Made by a program: the position numbers and the translations under genes. A stretch of DNA of 5,309 nucleotides from Sulfurimonadaceae bacterium (GTDB lineage Bacteria; Campylobacterota; Campylobacteria; Campylobacterales; Sulfurimonadaceae): contig JAQUCZ010000100.1 in assembly GCA_028685945.1 (NCBI GenBank), positions 1 through 5,309 on the forward strand, written 5' to 3'. Shown here in pieces: positions 4,886 to 5,309 of the stretch. The notes beneath the pieces were generated by a model, which saw only the letters and a list, made by a program, of their open reading frames with translations, made no database searches and was not told the origin of the DNA. Every line of letters begins with the position of its first letter. The stretch's first letter is position 1.

Positions 4886-4987
4886 TTATGGCAAGTTTTT
4901 TACAACTGCGTTCTCACAATTTGCACTCGATAATTTTTTAGCATCTTTCAGTGCTGACTTACTATAAAGTATTTTATACTCTACCAT
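4886..4987 (-). pseudogene. Truncated YoeB/Txe-type toxin, N-terminal relic
   Basis: A short frame starts with ATG at 4987-4985, overlapping the stop of the upstream antitoxin, and reads 33 codons to a TAA at 4888-4886. Residues 9-22, SKSALKDAKKLSSA, fit the start of YoeB/Txe toxins, which typically open with a strand, a K-x-A-x-K-D-x-K-K-L-like helix, and then continue to 80-90 residues. Recognisable similarity ends near residue 23 (about 4919). The rest (CENAVVKNLP) looks like read-through into the promoter region of the neighbouring module. The catalytic Glu, Arg and C-terminal His of YoeB are all missing, so the product cannot be active. The overlapping start is as expected for a yefM-yoeB pair, which supports the identification despite the short length. 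Confidence 0.72.
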
Positions 4988-5226
4988 TCAACATCGTCAC
5001 TAAACTCACTGTCATCTGCGTTCATTGATTCTTGGATTGAAGAAGCCATGTTTGGTATAGAGTTTAAATAGAGTGTTTCTTCTATTGCTTTCCAGTCTTC
5101 CTCTGAAAGCATGACCACATTGTTTCTTTTTCCTGTAATAAGCACCGGCTCATGAGTTAGTGCTGTTTCATCCATTACATTGTAAATGTCTGCTCTAACT
5201 TGACTTACCGACATAACTTTTATCAT
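4981..5226 (-). CDS. YefM/Phd-family antitoxin, orphaned
   Basis: The 81-residue protein begins MIKVMSVSQVRADIYNVMD and continues with HEPVLITGKRNNVVMLSEEDW, the classic YefM N-terminal DNA-binding and dimer domain. It then has KAIEETLYLNSIPNMASSI, the segment that in YefM contacts YoeB, and a very acidic tail ending DDSEFSDDVEW. Length is normal for the family. The ATG at 5226 has AAAGGG six bases upstream (minus strand); an in-frame ATG four codons later is less well placed. Its partner toxin immediately downstream is only a 23-codon relic, so this antitoxin has no intact cognate here. It may still repress its own promoter or neutralise a related toxin elsewhere. The gene looks more AT-rich than the operon, consistent with separate acquisition. 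Confidence 0.88.
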   Translation of the reverse strand: MIKVMSVSQVRADIYNVMDETALTHEPVLITGKRNNVVMLSEEDWKAIEETLYLNSIPNMASSIQESMNADDSEFSDDVEW

Positions 5227-5250
5227 AGATAACCCTTTCAGTTCATTTCA

Positions 5251-5293
5251 CACATTGTACTGAATAACGTACGCTTTGCAAAGATGCAATGTG
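5251..5293 (-). promoter_or_regulatory. Promoter and inverted repeats of the orphan yefM-like antitoxin
   Basis: On the minus strand, TTGCAA (5281-5276) and TACAAT (5259-5254) form a -35/-10 pair with 16-base spacing, predicting a start near 5247. The same stretch holds a 10-bp palindrome CTTTGCAAAG (5274-5283) and distant inverted arms CACATTG (5251-5257) and CAATGTG (5287-5293). YefM operators are known to have palindromes around a TGTACA core; here TGTACT (5256-5261) is one base off. Autoregulation is likely but the exact operator is not certain. Confidence 0.45.
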
Positions 5294-5309
5294 ATAATTT
5301 TTAAGACAA

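Noticed and set aside
4687..4941. Plus-strand open frames opposite the antitoxin
   Set aside because: They overlap a well-supported Phd/YefM antitoxin on the other strand and cross its operator; there is no independent support.
1..5309. CRISPR array, tRNA, rRNA or riboswitch
   Set aside because: No regularly spaced repeats, tRNA-like cloverleaf sequences or known riboswitch motifs were seen on either strand.

Overview
The window looks like a Campylobacterota (epsilonproteobacterial) chromosome, most like Sulfuricurvum, Sulfurimonas or Sulfurospirillum. This rests on AT-leaning composition, the codon style, protein flavour and gene order; the genus is a guess. It has three parts: a damaged left end, a compact four-gene operon in the middle, and a toxin-antitoxin patch on the right.

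Left end (1-556). On the minus strand lies the first fifth or less of a TonB-dependent outer-membrane receptor gene: TTG start, signal peptide and beginning of the plug domain. It is cut at about position 165. What replaces it looks like the end of a RAYT/IS200-like element: a 9-bp hairpin (92-113) of the GTTCC...TCCT...GGAATGCA type, then the first 13 codons of a probable Y1 transposase running off the left edge. The gap between the receptor and the operon is rich in regulatory sites. It has a near-perfect Fur-type 7-1-7 box beside the receptor start. On the operon side it has a perfect FNR-type box (TTGAT-N4-ATCAA), a perfect 15-bp palindrome of Fur-like form, and a TACAAT -10. The FNR box centre falls about 41.5 bases before the predicted transcription start, as in a class II activated promoter.

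Operon (557-4271, plus strand). A periplasmic substrate-binding protein, a permease and an ATPase form a complete NitT/TauT-type ABC importer, followed by an NnrS-family membrane protein. Junctions are tight: stop directly abutting start, a 13-bp overlap, then an ATGA overlap. The FNR box and NnrS suggest expression under low oxygen or nitrogen-oxide respiration. The divergent receptor, now broken, may once have supplied the outer-membrane step. The imported compound cannot be read from the sequence.

Right end (4335-5226, minus strand). An intact Phd/YefM-type antitoxin with a RelE/ParE-superfamily toxin has an 18-bp perfect palindrome as probable operator. Upstream lies a second YefM-type antitoxin, intact, followed by only about 23 recognisable codons of its YoeB/Txe-type toxin. 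The intact module's promoter begins where that toxin is cut, leaving a relic toxin and an orphan antitoxin.

Across the operon, but in neither flank, the 7-mer CATGCCA occurs 14 times counting both strands (11 as ACATGCCA). The copies fall in several reading frames and once in noncoding DNA. This is far above chance and is the least explained signal here.
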